Shown: positions 44,103 through 52,378, counted from the first letter of the stretch. The stretch: DNA of 64,000 nucleotides from Desulfosarcina widdelii (GCF_009688965.1 NZ_AP021875.1:5642001-5706000); one strand, 5' to 3'. The notes: generated by a model not told the origin, from the sequence alone. Program-made: numbers and translations.

Positions 44103-45092
44103 TTAGAGCACCACCTCCTTTTTAAATGATTTTTTATGTCCATCACCACCGATACCGACCAATCCGCCAACAGTAAGATTTGGAACTCCCGTTTTCTTTA
44201 AGCTGTTGATCAGAGGCCACAGATCCTTCCCGGGAATTTGCCCAATATCCTTAAATTTGTAGGTATCATAACTATTAAGAGCCGAATATTTCGCTTCTCC
44301 ATATACATGATAGGGCAGAACATCTATTCCTGTGAGATTTTTTGCAAACTTTCCCAGATATGATACGTAAGCCTCAAAATCTTCCGTGGAATTGTTAAAC
44401 CCTGGAATGATCGGCAAGTGGATTCGGATGTTTGCGTTGGATTTTATTAGGGTTTCAATGTTTTGCAAGATAGGTTTCAGCTGCCATCCGAGGACGTCTT
44501 TATGTTTTTGGGGATTCAGTGATTTGATGTCCACAAGAAATAAATCGACATACGGCAACAGCGGTTCGATTTTTTCCCATTTCTGAAAGCAGCTTGTTTC
44601 GAGGCCGACGTGGATCTTTTCAGCCTTTAACCGCTTTGTTATTTCAAGGGTGAACTCCGGAAAAAGCAATGGGTCGCCACCACTGAGGGTAACTCCGCCC
44701 CCGCTGTTTTTAAAAAAAGGCAAATCGGCCGCGGCTTCCTTGATAATTGCATCCATCGGCAGGTCTTTCCCGACCGTGACTCTGGCACCGGGTATACATG
44801 CGTCAACACATTTAAGGCATCTGTTACATTTAGACCGGTCAAGTTTCAAGACAGGTTCATTCTGAGGACCGGTTATCATGACCGATGCCCCTGTCGGGCA
44901 CACCTCGACGCACCGGCCACAGCTAACGCACTTGTCGGCATAGAAATAAAACTCTTTTTCGCGATTCTGGGTTTCCGGGTTGTGGCACCACGGACAGTGC
45001 AACGGACAACCCTTGACGAATATCGTAGTCCGGATGCCCGGGCCATCTTGCAGGGAGAATCGTTGAATTTCCGTTATGAGGGGAGTTTGCAT
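44103..45092 (-). CDS. bssD: Benzylsuccinate synthase activase (radical SAM glycyl-radical-activating enzyme)
   Basis: A 329-aa radical SAM activase. CxxxCxxC is formed by Cys29, Cys33 and Cys36 in KGCPLHCPWCHN. The two inserted ferredoxin-type sites are Cys55/58/61/65 and Cys89/92/95/99, as in activases of glycyl-radical decarboxylases and BSS. TLSGGDPLLFPE is the SAM-binding GGE-like motif. I use ATG 45092 because the open frame further upstream (to 45290) runs through a good promoter (45161-45190) and has no homology to activases. It generates the radical on Gly820 of BssA. Confidence 0.9.
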   Translation of the reverse strand: MQTPLITEIQRFSLQDGPGIRTTIFVKGCPLHCPWCHNPETQNREKEFYFYADKCVSCGRCVEVCPTGASVMITGPQNEPVLKLDRSKCNRCLKCVDACIPGARVTVGKDLPMDAIIKEAAADLPFFKNSGGGVTLSGGDPLLFPEFTLEITKRLKAEKIHVGLETSCFQKWEKIEPLLPYVDLFLVDIKSLNPQKHKDVLGWQLKPILQNIETLIKSNANIRIHLPIIPGFNNSTEDFEAYVSYLGKFAKNLTGIDVLPYHVYGEAKYSALNSYDTYKFKDIGQIPGKDLWPLINSLKKTGVPNLTVGGLVGIGGDGHKKSFKKEVVL

Positions 45093-45160
45093 GGAAATCA
45101 CCGTGACGAGACAATCCTGAAGACTATATGAGGCCACATAAACCAATAAAACTGAATTAT

Positions 45161-45190
45161 ATTCTAGTCCTATAAGGCTGGCGCTGTCAA
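45161..45190 (-). promoter_or_regulatory. Predicted promoter of the bss operon
   Basis: On the minus strand TTGACA (45190-45185), an 18-bp spacer, and TAGAAT (45166-45161) give a near-consensus sigma-70-type promoter. The start of transcription would be near 45154, about 60 bases before the bssD ATG. It supports the short bssD start. Confidence 0.6.
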
Positions 45191-45479
45191 GCAAAATTTT
45201 GTTGAAATAAATTGACCAATTTAAATGAAATTCGTTCAATTTATAGTGATTAACTGGAATGTAATTTAGTAACCATAGAATATATTGCAATAACAGTATA
45301 TTAGTGTAGCTCCTTGTTTTTCCTGTGGGTTGGGTCGTTCAAAATCAATAGAGAGGCAATGAACATTGCAGGCCATAATCCCCCTGTGAGTCATAAAAAA
45401 ACCGCTCGAAGCCGGCAATGGTTTCTATAGAATTATATTAAGATAAGGACGGGAATATAAAAAAAATCAAGTCAATGCG
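45191..45479. promoter_or_regulatory. Divergent AT-rich regulatory region between bss and the tandem-TetR gene
   Basis: About 290 bp without a gene. It contains imperfect inverted motifs such as AAATGAA-ATTCG-TTCAATTT (45223 on) and AAATTGACCAATTT (45210 region), which could be operators for the adjacent TetR-type regulator. No single perfect palindrome stands out. Confidence 0.35.
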
Positions 45480-45509
45480 TTGACATATTTAGGTCCGCTT
45501 GGGTATATT
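45480..45509 (+). promoter_or_regulatory. Predicted promoter of the tandem-TetR operon
   Basis: TTGACA (45480-45485), an 18-bp spacer and TATATT (45504-45509) point towards the regulator gene, whose ATG is 53 bp downstream. The geometry is the same as the divergent bss promoter, including the 18-bp spacer. Confidence 0.6.
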
Positions 45510-45561
45510 CAAACAAAAAGGGTATTACAATCAGCAACAGAGCGCGGACAGGAGAAGCTAA

Positions 45562-46815
45562 ATGACTGATAATGGGAAGCGGGAAAAAATACTATTGGCT
45601 GCAAGAGAAATACTGACGGCAAAAGGCCTTAAGGACTCGACTATTTCTGAGATAGCCAGGGAAGCGGGGGTCGTTGACTCCCTTATATATCATTATTTCA
45701 AAAATAAGGAAGATTTGCTTTTTTATACAGTCGAGCGGGAGTTTGAAGCCGTCAATAGGGAGCTAAGCTTCCAATTTAAGGGGATCATAGGTCCTGTCTC
45801 AAAACTGGGTAAAATGATATGGTTCCATCTTTCCCTGAATGATGAGCACGATCAAAAAGTCCGAATTCTGAAGAATTTGCTGTTTGAGAGCCGGTCATAC
45901 AAGAATTTTTACAATCACGAAGGCTATCAGTCGCTTAGAAGATATATAAAGGTATTGGTTAATATTATCAGGCAAGGCATCGAGGAGGGCTTTTTTGAGG
46001 AAAATTTAAATATTACGGTCGTAAGGGACATGATATTTGGATTACTGGATGAGGAATCCATTAGTTGTATCGGATGTGGAGATGTAGAAAAAACATTACC
46101 TGATTTTGACGATATCATGAAACTGGTTCTCAGCATGATTGTCCGAATTCCGAAAATACCGGTAAGAGTCAGCAATAAACGTCATAAGGCTCGGTCCATT
46201 CTGTATGCTTCCAAGGATGTTTTTGCGAAAAAGGGCTTCAACAGTTCCACTGTAGGAGAAATTGCCAGTCTTTCCGACGTATCAGAGGGCACGATTTACG
46301 AATATTACAAGAATAAAGATGATCTTCTTTTCAGTATTTCGGAATATTTCATCAAGAACCAATACATGGATTTCGAGGACCTATTTAAAAAGGATGATCC
46401 GCTATTGAGATTTAAATGCTTCACGGGATATTATTTTTATTCATTTCTCCAGGACCCCCAGTTTCTAACAATTTATCTTCGTGATATAAGACTAAACAAA
46501 AAATTTCTCTCTGATTATTATTACAAAAATTTCAGATCCCACGTTAACTACCTGGAAAAAATTTTGGATGACGGCAAATCGAGAGGTCATTTTAAACCGG
46601 AAATCAACAATAGAATTTTTATAAACCTTTTTATCGGAGCATTTACTCATATCGCGATGAGATGGTTGAATCTGGGCCGAACGGGTGCTATTGAAATGTT
46701 CGTTGAGCTGAACCAGCTGACGACGCTTCTTACCCGTGCGCTTACTGCCGAGAGCCAGCCGTTAAAAATGGGAGATAGATTGATAAATAATCAGGAGGAG
46801 ATGCTTGCTCAATAG
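45562..46815 (+). CDS. Tandem (double) TetR-family transcriptional regulator
   Basis: A 417-aa protein made of two complete TetR units. The first DNA-binding domain (residues 5-55) has TISEIAREAGVVDSLIYHYF. The second (about 207-255) has TVGEIASLSDVSEGTIYEYY. Each is followed by a helical ligand-type domain. Normal TetR proteins are about 200 aa and dimerise, so this is a fused pair that could act as a single-chain pseudo-dimer or bind two sites. An acaggagaag ribosome binding site precedes ATG 45562. Divergent from bssD, it is the obvious candidate regulator of the bss and bbs operons; the ligand (CoA ester or aromatic acid) is unknown. Confidence 0.88.
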   Translation: MTDNGKREKILLAAREILTAKGLKDSTISEIAREAGVVDSLIYHYFKNKEDLLFYTVEREFEAVNRELSFQFKGIIGPVSKLGKMIWFHLSLNDEHDQKVRILKNLLFESRSYKNFYNHEGYQSLRRYIKVLVNIIRQGIEEGFFEENLNITVVRDMIFGLLDEESISCIGCGDVEKTLPDFDDIMKLVLSMIVRIPKIPVRVSNKRHKARSILYASKDVFAKKGFNSSTVGEIASLSDVSEGTIYEYYKNKDDLLFSISEYFIKNQYMDFEDLFKKDDPLLRFKCFTGYYFYSFLQDPQFLTIYLRDIRLNKKFLSDYYYKNFRSHVNYLEKILDDGKSRGHFKPEINNRIFINLFIGAFTHIAMRWLNLGRTGAIEMFVELNQLTTLLTRALTAESQPLKMGDRLINNQEEMLAQ

Positions 46816-46908
46816 GCTCCCATTAAGAATCAAATAATTTCAGTTGAATATATCCGATATCAATCCTGATAAACACATATTGGAAAATCTTAACGGAGGG
46901 TTGTGCAG

Positions 46909-47442
46909 GTGATTATTGACGAATTGGCTTCATGGTATGTTTTTATTTTCTGTAAGGAATATTTTGATCGTCCAGCAGACCCAGGATCCTATATTATGTA
47001 TAATAATAAGAGGCTTACAAATAAGGAGTATCTTGAGCACTGGGGTAAGTGGGTATTTCTCGTTCATACGGAAAATGTTAGGGAAATGGCTGATAAGCTC
47101 GATCCCTATGTGGAGAATAAGTCGATTCCGTGTATCAAATATGACCGTAAACCACAGAAGTTTTTCAGGCTAGAGGAATGCGTTTTTTGTGTTTATTGCG
47201 ATGACAGGCAAAGAGATGAAGTGTGGAAAATTATTGAGAGTCAAGGTGTAAAAGGCCGAGCCTGGACGTATGAACGCGAAGTGATCAGTAAATGGATGCC
47301 GGGTGGATTGAACATGGAGCGTTGGCTGAAATATCATAATACTTCAGGAGAAGAAGCAGAAAAGATCAGAAAGGATGCCCGAATGAGGCTTGGACAATTT
47401 TATAACAATCCGGATGACCCCTGTATGGGGTGGGCACAGTAA
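46909..47442 (+). CDS. Unrecognised 177-aa protein with a cysteine cluster
   Basis: I do not recognise the family. I start at GTG 46909, with ggaggg 8 bp upstream; a GTG at 46903 is too close to that site. The protein is rich in aromatic and charged residues (HWGKWVFLVHTENVREMADK), with a CVFCVYCDD segment (three cysteines spaced C-x2-C-x2-C) around residue 105 and a conserved-looking WMPGGLNMERWLKYH near the end. It has no signal peptide or membrane segment. It lies between the tandem TetR gene and a MoaD-like gene (12 bp spacing), so it is probably a partner of the MoaD/E1-like pair in sulfur transfer, protein modification or cofactor work. Confidence 0.7.
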   Translation: MIIDELASWYVFIFCKEYFDRPADPGSYIMYNNKRLTNKEYLEHWGKWVFLVHTENVREMADKLDPYVENKSIPCIKYDRKPQKFFRLEECVFCVYCDDRQRDEVWKIIESQGVKGRAWTYEREVISKWMPGGLNMERWLKYHNTSGEEAEKIRKDARMRLGQFYNNPDDPCMGWAQ

Positions 47443-47454
47443 GGGGATCGATAA

Positions 47455-47727
47455 ATGGCTATCGTCTTGTTTGCAGGTGAATTGCGCAAGCTTGTAAATG
47501 GCCGGGATGAAGTGAGGATTTCAGCCGGTGATATCCAAGCTTGTATTAATATTTTGGCAAAAACTTATCCCCGTGTAAAAAAAACGGTTTATGACAAAAA
47601 CGGCGAATTATCCGACTCGATCAATATCTATATCAATGGTGATAATATCCGCGGACTTAACGGCATTTCGTCTACATTAAGGGAAACGGATGAAGTAAAT
47701 ATTATGTCCGGTTTTGCCGCTGGATGA
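47455..47727 (+). CDS. MoaD/ThiS-like ubiquitin-fold protein
   Basis: A 90-aa beta-grasp protein: IVLFAGELRKLVNG at the N-terminus, SINIYINGDNIRGLNGI, and a C-terminal DEVNIMSGFAAG. The end is typical of sulfur carriers in position and flexibility but reads Ala-Gly instead of Gly-Gly. Family members are adenylated at the C-terminal glycine by an E1-like enzyme and carry thiocarboxylate sulfur (molybdopterin, thiazole, tungsten cofactor) or conjugate to proteins. The next gene encodes such an enzyme. Spacing to the upstream gene is 12 bp (aaggggatcg as ribosome binding site). Confidence 0.82.
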   Translation: MAIVLFAGELRKLVNGRDEVRISAGDIQACINILAKTYPRVKKTVYDKNGELSDSINIYINGDNIRGLNGISSTLRETDEVNIMSGFAAG

Positions 47728-47734
47728 GGATGTC

Positions 47735-48499
47735 GTGATTACCAAGTCCGAAAGAAGAAGATATGATCGGCAGATCAGGCTCTCCGGTTTTGGCATCGGG
47801 GGGCAGGAAAAACTTAAGCAGTCCATTATGTTAATTGCCGGGGCCGGTGGGCTGGGTTCCCCTATGGCAATGTATTTGGCGTCTGCGGGTGTGGGTACTA
47901 TCCGGATTGTCGATGATGATCATATCAAATTAAGCAATTTAAACAGACAGCTTCTTTATACCATTGATGATATCGGAAAGAATAAGGCGGACACCGCAAA
48001 AGAAAAGCTCGTCACAATGAATCGCAGCATTCGAATTGAAGCTGTAAATGCAACGATTTCGAGTCATAATATTCGACAATTGGTTGAGCAATGTGAGCTT
48101 ATTTTGGATGCAACGGACAATTTTCGTGCCAGATATATATTAAATGAGGCTGCGATAAAAACGAAGATTCCTTTTATATATGGCGGCATCTACGGTTTCG
48201 AAGGCGCTCTGACGACAATCATCCCGGGGAAGACCCCCTGCCTAAGGTGTATTTTTAAAAATCATCGGTTATCTCCAGAGACCCCTCCCGTGCTTGGCGT
48301 CGTGCCTGGAGCGATTGGCTGTCTCCAGGCGCTGGAGGCAATTAAATATGCAACAGGAATTGGGAGACTATTAACAAACCGGTTATTGATATTTAACGGT
48401 ATCAGTATGAAATTTAGCGAGTTAAGACTAAAACGCGATCCTGACTGTTCTGATTGTTCCGGAATGACATCATCAGCCGAGGATGCAGCCCTTGGGTAA
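47735..48499 (+). CDS. E1-like adenylyltransferase (ThiF/MoeB/HesA family)
   Basis: A 254-aa E1-like enzyme. The N-terminus has RYDRQIRLSGFGIGGQEKL (family signature). GAGGLGSPMAMYLASAGVG binds nucleotide, DDDHIKLSNLNRQ and ATDNFRARYILNEA form the adenylation site, and two CxxC pairs (PCLRC and CSDC) form the structural zinc site of MoeB/ThiF. The start is uncertain. I choose GTG 47735 just after the MoaD-like stop, with gagga upstream; a TTG at 47714 would overlap that gene. It should adenylate the C-terminus of the preceding protein. It has no rhodanese domain, so a separate sulfur donor would be needed. Confidence 0.85.
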   Translation: MITKSERRRYDRQIRLSGFGIGGQEKLKQSIMLIAGAGGLGSPMAMYLASAGVGTIRIVDDDHIKLSNLNRQLLYTIDDIGKNKADTAKEKLVTMNRSIRIEAVNATISSHNIRQLVEQCELILDATDNFRARYILNEAAIKTKIPFIYGGIYGFEGALTTIIPGKTPCLRCIFKNHRLSPETPPVLGVVPGAIGCLQALEAIKYATGIGRLLTNRLLIFNGISMKFSELRLKRDPDCSDCSGMTSSAEDAALG

Positions 48500-48809
48500 A
48501 AAGGGCTGATGGTCATCGGGTGCTGCTTTCGATCACTCCAAAAGGACCCGGATCAAAATGACTCCAATGTATCACTGGTGTCCAAGCGCATCGGAAGCCG
48601 CGTGAAAATATGCGTGCCGGCACTAGTGATCGGACGGATGGCCGAACGCTCCTTCGATATGCCGTGGCACCGGCACCGAATTCACCGCAGACTGGACAGC
48701 CTTCAGGTCAGAAAGTTTTTCATTTCAATCCGTGTGTGCATTTGCGCAACGAGATCACGGTTGAAACTCGCAACATAAATAGATATTACGCCTAATCTGT
48801 GGCTGATTA
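48500..48809. other. Gene-free stretch before IS66
   Basis: About 310 bp with no frame that has a credible start and homology. It includes related motifs such as GATCACTCC and ATGACTCCA, and a mosaic GC-rich part that could be a decayed mobile-element end. The last 8 bases (48802-48809) are the left IS66 target duplication. Confidence 0.4.
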
Positions 48810-48887
48810 GTAAGTGTCCATTTAACCCCATCTTCACAAAACCGGAAAGGCGTGGCAATATGCTCCTTCAGGAAAGGAGGAGAACAC

Positions 48888-49214
48888 ATGCCGGAAGACT
48901 ACCATCTATTCGATTCCCATCAAAGGCGCAGCTTTTGGGAAAGCCATGTTGAACAATGGCAGAATAGCGACCATAGCCAAGCCGCCTATTGTCGCAGTCA
49001 CAATCTCAAAGCCCACCAGTTTTATCATTGGAGACGGCGGATTTTGGCCCCGCAAAACGAGGTGTCTTTTTTGCCGGTAACGCTATCCGGAACCCTGGCA
49101 CAAAATCATCCAACGGTTCGTATCCGAACGCCCAACGGCTTCACCATTGAAATTGACAACCGACACGGGTTTAACGAAATTAACCAACTCGTGGCCATGG
49201 TTGCTGCTTTATGA
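48888..49214 (+). CDS. tnpA: IS66 accessory protein TnpA
   Basis: A 108-aa protein beginning at ATG 48888 after ggaggag. It has a helix-turn-helix-like start (FWESHVEQWQNSDHSQAAYC, HNLKAHQFYHWRRR), the OrfA type of IS66. It overlaps tnpB by 4 bp (ATGA), indicating translational coupling. Confidence 0.88.
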   Translation: MPEDYHLFDSHQRRSFWESHVEQWQNSDHSQAAYCRSHNLKAHQFYHWRRRILAPQNEVSFLPVTLSGTLAQNHPTVRIRTPNGFTIEIDNRHGFNEINQLVAMVAAL

Positions 49215-49558
49215 TGTTGCCGCACAATCCCAAGCAAGTCTTTCTGGCCGTGGGCAGCACCGACATGCGTAAGTCGATCAACGGTCTGTCAGTGCTGGTG
49301 GAGCAGGCCATGGACCTGAACGCCTTTGCCGGGGATCTGTTCGTTTTCTGCAATCGGCGGCGCAACATGATAAAAATTTTGTACTGGGATAAAAACGGAT
49401 TTGCGCTCTGGCACAAACGACTGGAGAAGCATCGATTCCACTGGCCCACGAGCACCGAACAGGTCGTTTCTTTAGGAGCGAAAGAGCTTGGATGGCTTCT
49501 CGCCGGACTGGATTATTCGCACGCTCATGAGCATTTAAGCTACCGTTTTGCCAGCTGA
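49211..49558 (+). CDS. tnpB: IS66 accessory protein TnpB
   Basis: A 115-aa protein of the IS66 Orf2 family (KQVFLAVGSTDMRKSINGL, LFVFCNRRRNMIKILYWD, GLDYSHAHEHLSYR), full length and intact. It is needed with TnpA for IS66 transposition in characterised elements. Confidence 0.93.
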   Translation: MMLPHNPKQVFLAVGSTDMRKSINGLSVLVEQAMDLNAFAGDLFVFCNRRRNMIKILYWDKNGFALWHKRLEKHRFHWPTSTEQVVSLGAKELGWLLAGLDYSHAHEHLSYRFAS

Positions 49559-49620
49559 AATTTCGACCTAAAATGAAAAATAATATATACAAATCCAGCA
49601 TGTTATGATATACAACGGGC

Positions 49621-51180
49621 ATGGTTTTGGAATCGAATCAACTGCCCGATGACACTGAATCACTCAAGCAGATAATTACTTCTCAGCAGCAACAGATCGA
49701 CCATTTGCAGGAGATGCTGCGTCTGCTCCAGAACGAAATCTTTGGCCGCAAAAGCGAAGTTCGCCCGGCGGTTAATCCCAATCAGCTGCAGTTGTTCACG
49801 CCCCCTGAACCGGTCGAGCCGGTTCATACCGATGAACCCATAGCGATCAAAGGACATACCCGCAAAAAACGGGGGCGCAAGCCGCTGCCTGAGGATCTTC
49901 CCCGGGTTGAGGTTGTCCACGACCTGCCTGAAGAAGAGAAGCAGTGTGCATGTGGGGCAACGCTGAGCCGCATCGGTGAAGAGACCTGCGAAAAGCTCGA
50001 TTACGTTCCGGCCAGGGTTCAGGTGATCCGTCACATCCGCTTCAAGTACGCGTGTAAACGCTGCGAAGGCGTTGAGGATGATGGCCCCACGGTCAAAATT
50101 GCCCCGGTGCCGGTGCAGTTGATCCCCAAAAGCATGGCCACTGAAGGGCTGCTGGCCCACATCGCCGTTTCCAAGTTTGCCGATGCTTTGCCATTGTACC
50201 GCCAGCAAAAGATATTCAACCGGTTGGGGGTTGAGTTGTCACGGGCGACGCTGGCCAACTGGATGATCCAGGCCGCAATGTGTTGCCGGCCGGTCATCGA
50301 CTTGCTGCAACAGGAGATCCGCAGCGGGCCATTGATCAATATCGACGAAAGTCCATTGCAGGTGCTCAAGGAACCGGGCCGCAGCAACACCACCAAGTCG
50401 TTCATGTGGGTGTTTTGCGGCGGGCCGCTATCCAGGCCGGTGGTTTTGTATCAATACCATCCCACGCGCAGTGGACAATTGGCGCTGGGACTTCTGGATG
50501 GCTACCAGGGTTATATCCAAAGCGACGGCTATAGCGGTTATGACCATCTGACCGGGAAACCGGGCATTGCCCATTTGGGTTGTCTGGTGCACGTACGGCG
50601 CAAGTTTGTGGAGGTAGTCAAGGTCCGCAAAAAGGCCCGCGGCAAGCAGGCGGCAACCAGAGGCCTGGCCGACGAAGCACTGGATTATATCGGTGCGTTG
50701 TACCATATCGAAAAGCAGGCCAGTCAAAACGAGTTGTCATTCGAGCAGATCCGGAATCTGCGGCAGCAAGAGGCCAAACCGATACTGGATCGATTCAAAA
50801 CCTGGCTGGAGGTCCATCATCCCCAAGTTCCCCCGAAGAGCCTGCTCGGCAAGGCGATTCAATACGCCTTGAATCAATGGGATAAATTGGTGGTTTACCT
50901 TGAGGCCGGGTTTTTAAAGCCGGACAACAATGTGGCCGAAAATGCCATCCGCCCGTTTGTATTAGGCCGCAAGAACTGGTTGTTTGCCGGAGCCCCCGAC
51001 GGAGCCGAAGCCAGCGCGACGTTCTTCAGCCTGATCGAAACCGCCAAGGCCAATGGTCTGGAACCTTATGCCTATCTTCGCTACCTATTTGAGAAACTTC
51101 CCCTGGCTCATAGCGAACCGGACATTCTCGAACTTCTTCCCAACCGAGTCGGTCAACTCGTCATTGATGCCGCCAGATAG
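49621..51180 (+). CDS. tnpC: IS66 transposase TnpC
   Basis: A 519-aa transposase. An N-terminal coiled-coil region (SQQQQIDHLQEMLRLLQNEI) precedes a zinc-binding part (CACGATLS, CKRCEG). The DDE core has INIDESPLQV, QSDGYSGYD and NNVAENAIRPF, followed by the short IS66 C-terminal domain ending in LPLAHSEPDILELLPN. It is intact. Confidence 0.95.
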   Translation: MVLESNQLPDDTESLKQIITSQQQQIDHLQEMLRLLQNEIFGRKSEVRPAVNPNQLQLFTPPEPVEPVHTDEPIAIKGHTRKKRGRKPLPEDLPRVEVVHDLPEEEKQCACGATLSRIGEETCEKLDYVPARVQVIRHIRFKYACKRCEGVEDDGPTVKIAPVPVQLIPKSMATEGLLAHIAVSKFADALPLYRQQKIFNRLGVELSRATLANWMIQAAMCCRPVIDLLQQEIRSGPLINIDESPLQVLKEPGRSNTTKSFMWVFCGGPLSRPVVLYQYHPTRSGQLALGLLDGYQGYIQSDGYSGYDHLTGKPGIAHLGCLVHVRRKFVEVVKVRKKARGKQAATRGLADEALDYIGALYHIEKQASQNELSFEQIRNLRQQEAKPILDRFKTWLEVHHPQVPPKSLLGKAIQYALNQWDKLVVYLEAGFLKPDNNVAENAIRPFVLGRKNWLFAGAPDGAEASATFFSLIETAKANGLEPYAYLRYLFEKLPLAHSEPDILELLPNRVGQLVIDAAR

Positions 51181-51211
51181 GGAGCGGTTGAGTAGACGCT
51201 TACGCTGATTA

Positions 51212-51814
51212 GCCTCAAAAATCCCCCTAAAGAATAGCCCAAATCTGCCGGCGCACGTTGTCATTTCGTGATTGAAATGCCCGTATAGCAAGGGCTCGCT
51301 CGATTTTGCGCACTTACAAACCGAAAACCCAAAACATACAAGGTAAAAAAGTATTGACAAATCGGCTCCATTAAAGAATAGTGCTCAGAAAAGTGCAAAA
51401 TCATAATAATATTAAGGTCTGTATTTGTTTTTATGGCACACATGGGAATTATATAAAACAAGTAAATCAATGGGATATTAAGTACAATGGAATTATTCAT
51501 GGTGCTGATATAGAATAATATCAACGAATATAGATGTAAAAATAAATATTTTGCAATTGCAGTTTGTTGAGTAAGGTACAGACAGAAAATCGATGGGGTC
51601 TGTTTGTGCCGAAAAGTTCGTCGCTGAAGATTTTACCCCGGTATTGGGCCCAATGATGATGACGGTGCCCGGTAATGAAAATATAAGAGGTGTTTTTTTA
51701 CCTGGACATGGGAATGGTTTTAGATCAATCGATCCATCGCTGATAAGGCGGGATTCCAGAAAAATAGTGCCGGGGTTTGGAAAACAAGAAACCAAATTGT
51801 TAAAGGAGCGAAAA
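51212..51814 (+). promoter_or_regulatory. Leader region of the bbs operon
   Basis: About 600 bp, largely AT-rich. A TTGACA at 51354-51359 followed 17 bp later by AATAGT is a weak promoter candidate. GATAT-AGAATA-ATATC (51507-51522) is a short palindrome that could be an operator. An open frame from 51593 runs in phase into bbsA but has no family similarity and no ribosome binding site, so I do not annotate it. No gene is supported here. Confidence 0.4.
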
Positions 51815-52252
51815 ATGGCAAAAACCCAAAAGAAAAAAGAAAAAGAGCCTGATATTACTTTTTTCCACGATGACCTCTTACATGCACCTGCAGATGGTTC
51901 AGAGGCATTCCTGAAAGGGTGGAAATGCAAAAAATGCGGCCAATTAGATTTTCCGAAACTAACGCCTTGCCCAAACTGCTGGGGCAGCGAATTTGAAATG
52001 GTTCCTTTGAGCCGAACCGGCACGCTATATAGCTGTACTGACATTTATATCGGAGCGCCGGGTATGAAAACTCCCTATATTTTCGGATATATAGACCTTC
52101 CAGAGAACCTGAGGATTTTTGCGCAACTTGAAGGTGAGGTGGATACCTTTAAATGCAACGAGACAGTTGAACTGACAACAGGTACGATAGGAATCAACAA
52201 TGATGGCCTTCCTATTACCAGTTACAAGTTTAAAAAGGTGTCGCAGCAATAG
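51815..52252 (+). CDS. bbsA: BbsA-like DUF35 zinc-ribbon/OB-fold subunit of benzoylsuccinyl-CoA thiolase
   Basis: A 145-aa protein starting at ATG 51815 after taaaggagcg. The rubredoxin-like zinc ribbon CKKCG...CPNC (around residues 47-63) is followed by an OB-fold DUF35 domain (RTGTLYSCTDIYIG, FGYIDLPENLRIFAQLEG). BbsA is the small partner that completes the thiolase BbsB. In the benzylsuccinate pathway the pair cleaves benzoylsuccinyl-CoA to benzoyl-CoA and succinyl-CoA. bbsB follows 126 bp downstream, the standard order. Confidence 0.87.
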   Translation: MAKTQKKKEKEPDITFFHDDLLHAPADGSEAFLKGWKCKKCGQLDFPKLTPCPNCWGSEFEMVPLSRTGTLYSCTDIYIGAPGMKTPYIFGYIDLPENLRIFAQLEGEVDTFKCNETVELTTGTIGINNDGLPITSYKFKKVSQQ

Positions 52253-52378
52253 GGGGGATTACCGATCGAATAAGCTGAGTTACTTTAATTATATCGGCTA
52301 ATGTGGTTGACAATTCTGAACCGGTGAAAATGGACATACACATATAACATGGACACATTATATTAAGGAGCCTTCAAA

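Larger units (their letters stand above)
48810..51203 (+). mobile_element. IS66-family insertion sequence (2394 bp)
   Basis: Ends GTAAGTGTCC (48810 on) and the complement of GTAAGCGTCT at 51203 are the usual IS66 termini. GCTGATTA flanks both sides (48802-48809 and 51204-51211), a perfect 8-bp target duplication. All three genes (tnpA, tnpB, tnpC) are intact, so this is a complete and possibly active element. Confidence 0.93.

Noticed and set aside
44103-45290. A longer bssD start at 45290, adding 66 residues
   Set aside because: The extra segment spans a near-consensus promoter, has no similarity to activases and no ribosome binding site; the family begins at the MQTPLITEIQ segment.
51593-51814. 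An N-terminal extension of BbsA or a separate small gene
   Set aside because: The frame is open but lacks a ribosome binding site and family similarity, whereas ATG 51815 has aaaggag and starts the DUF35 family sequence correctly.
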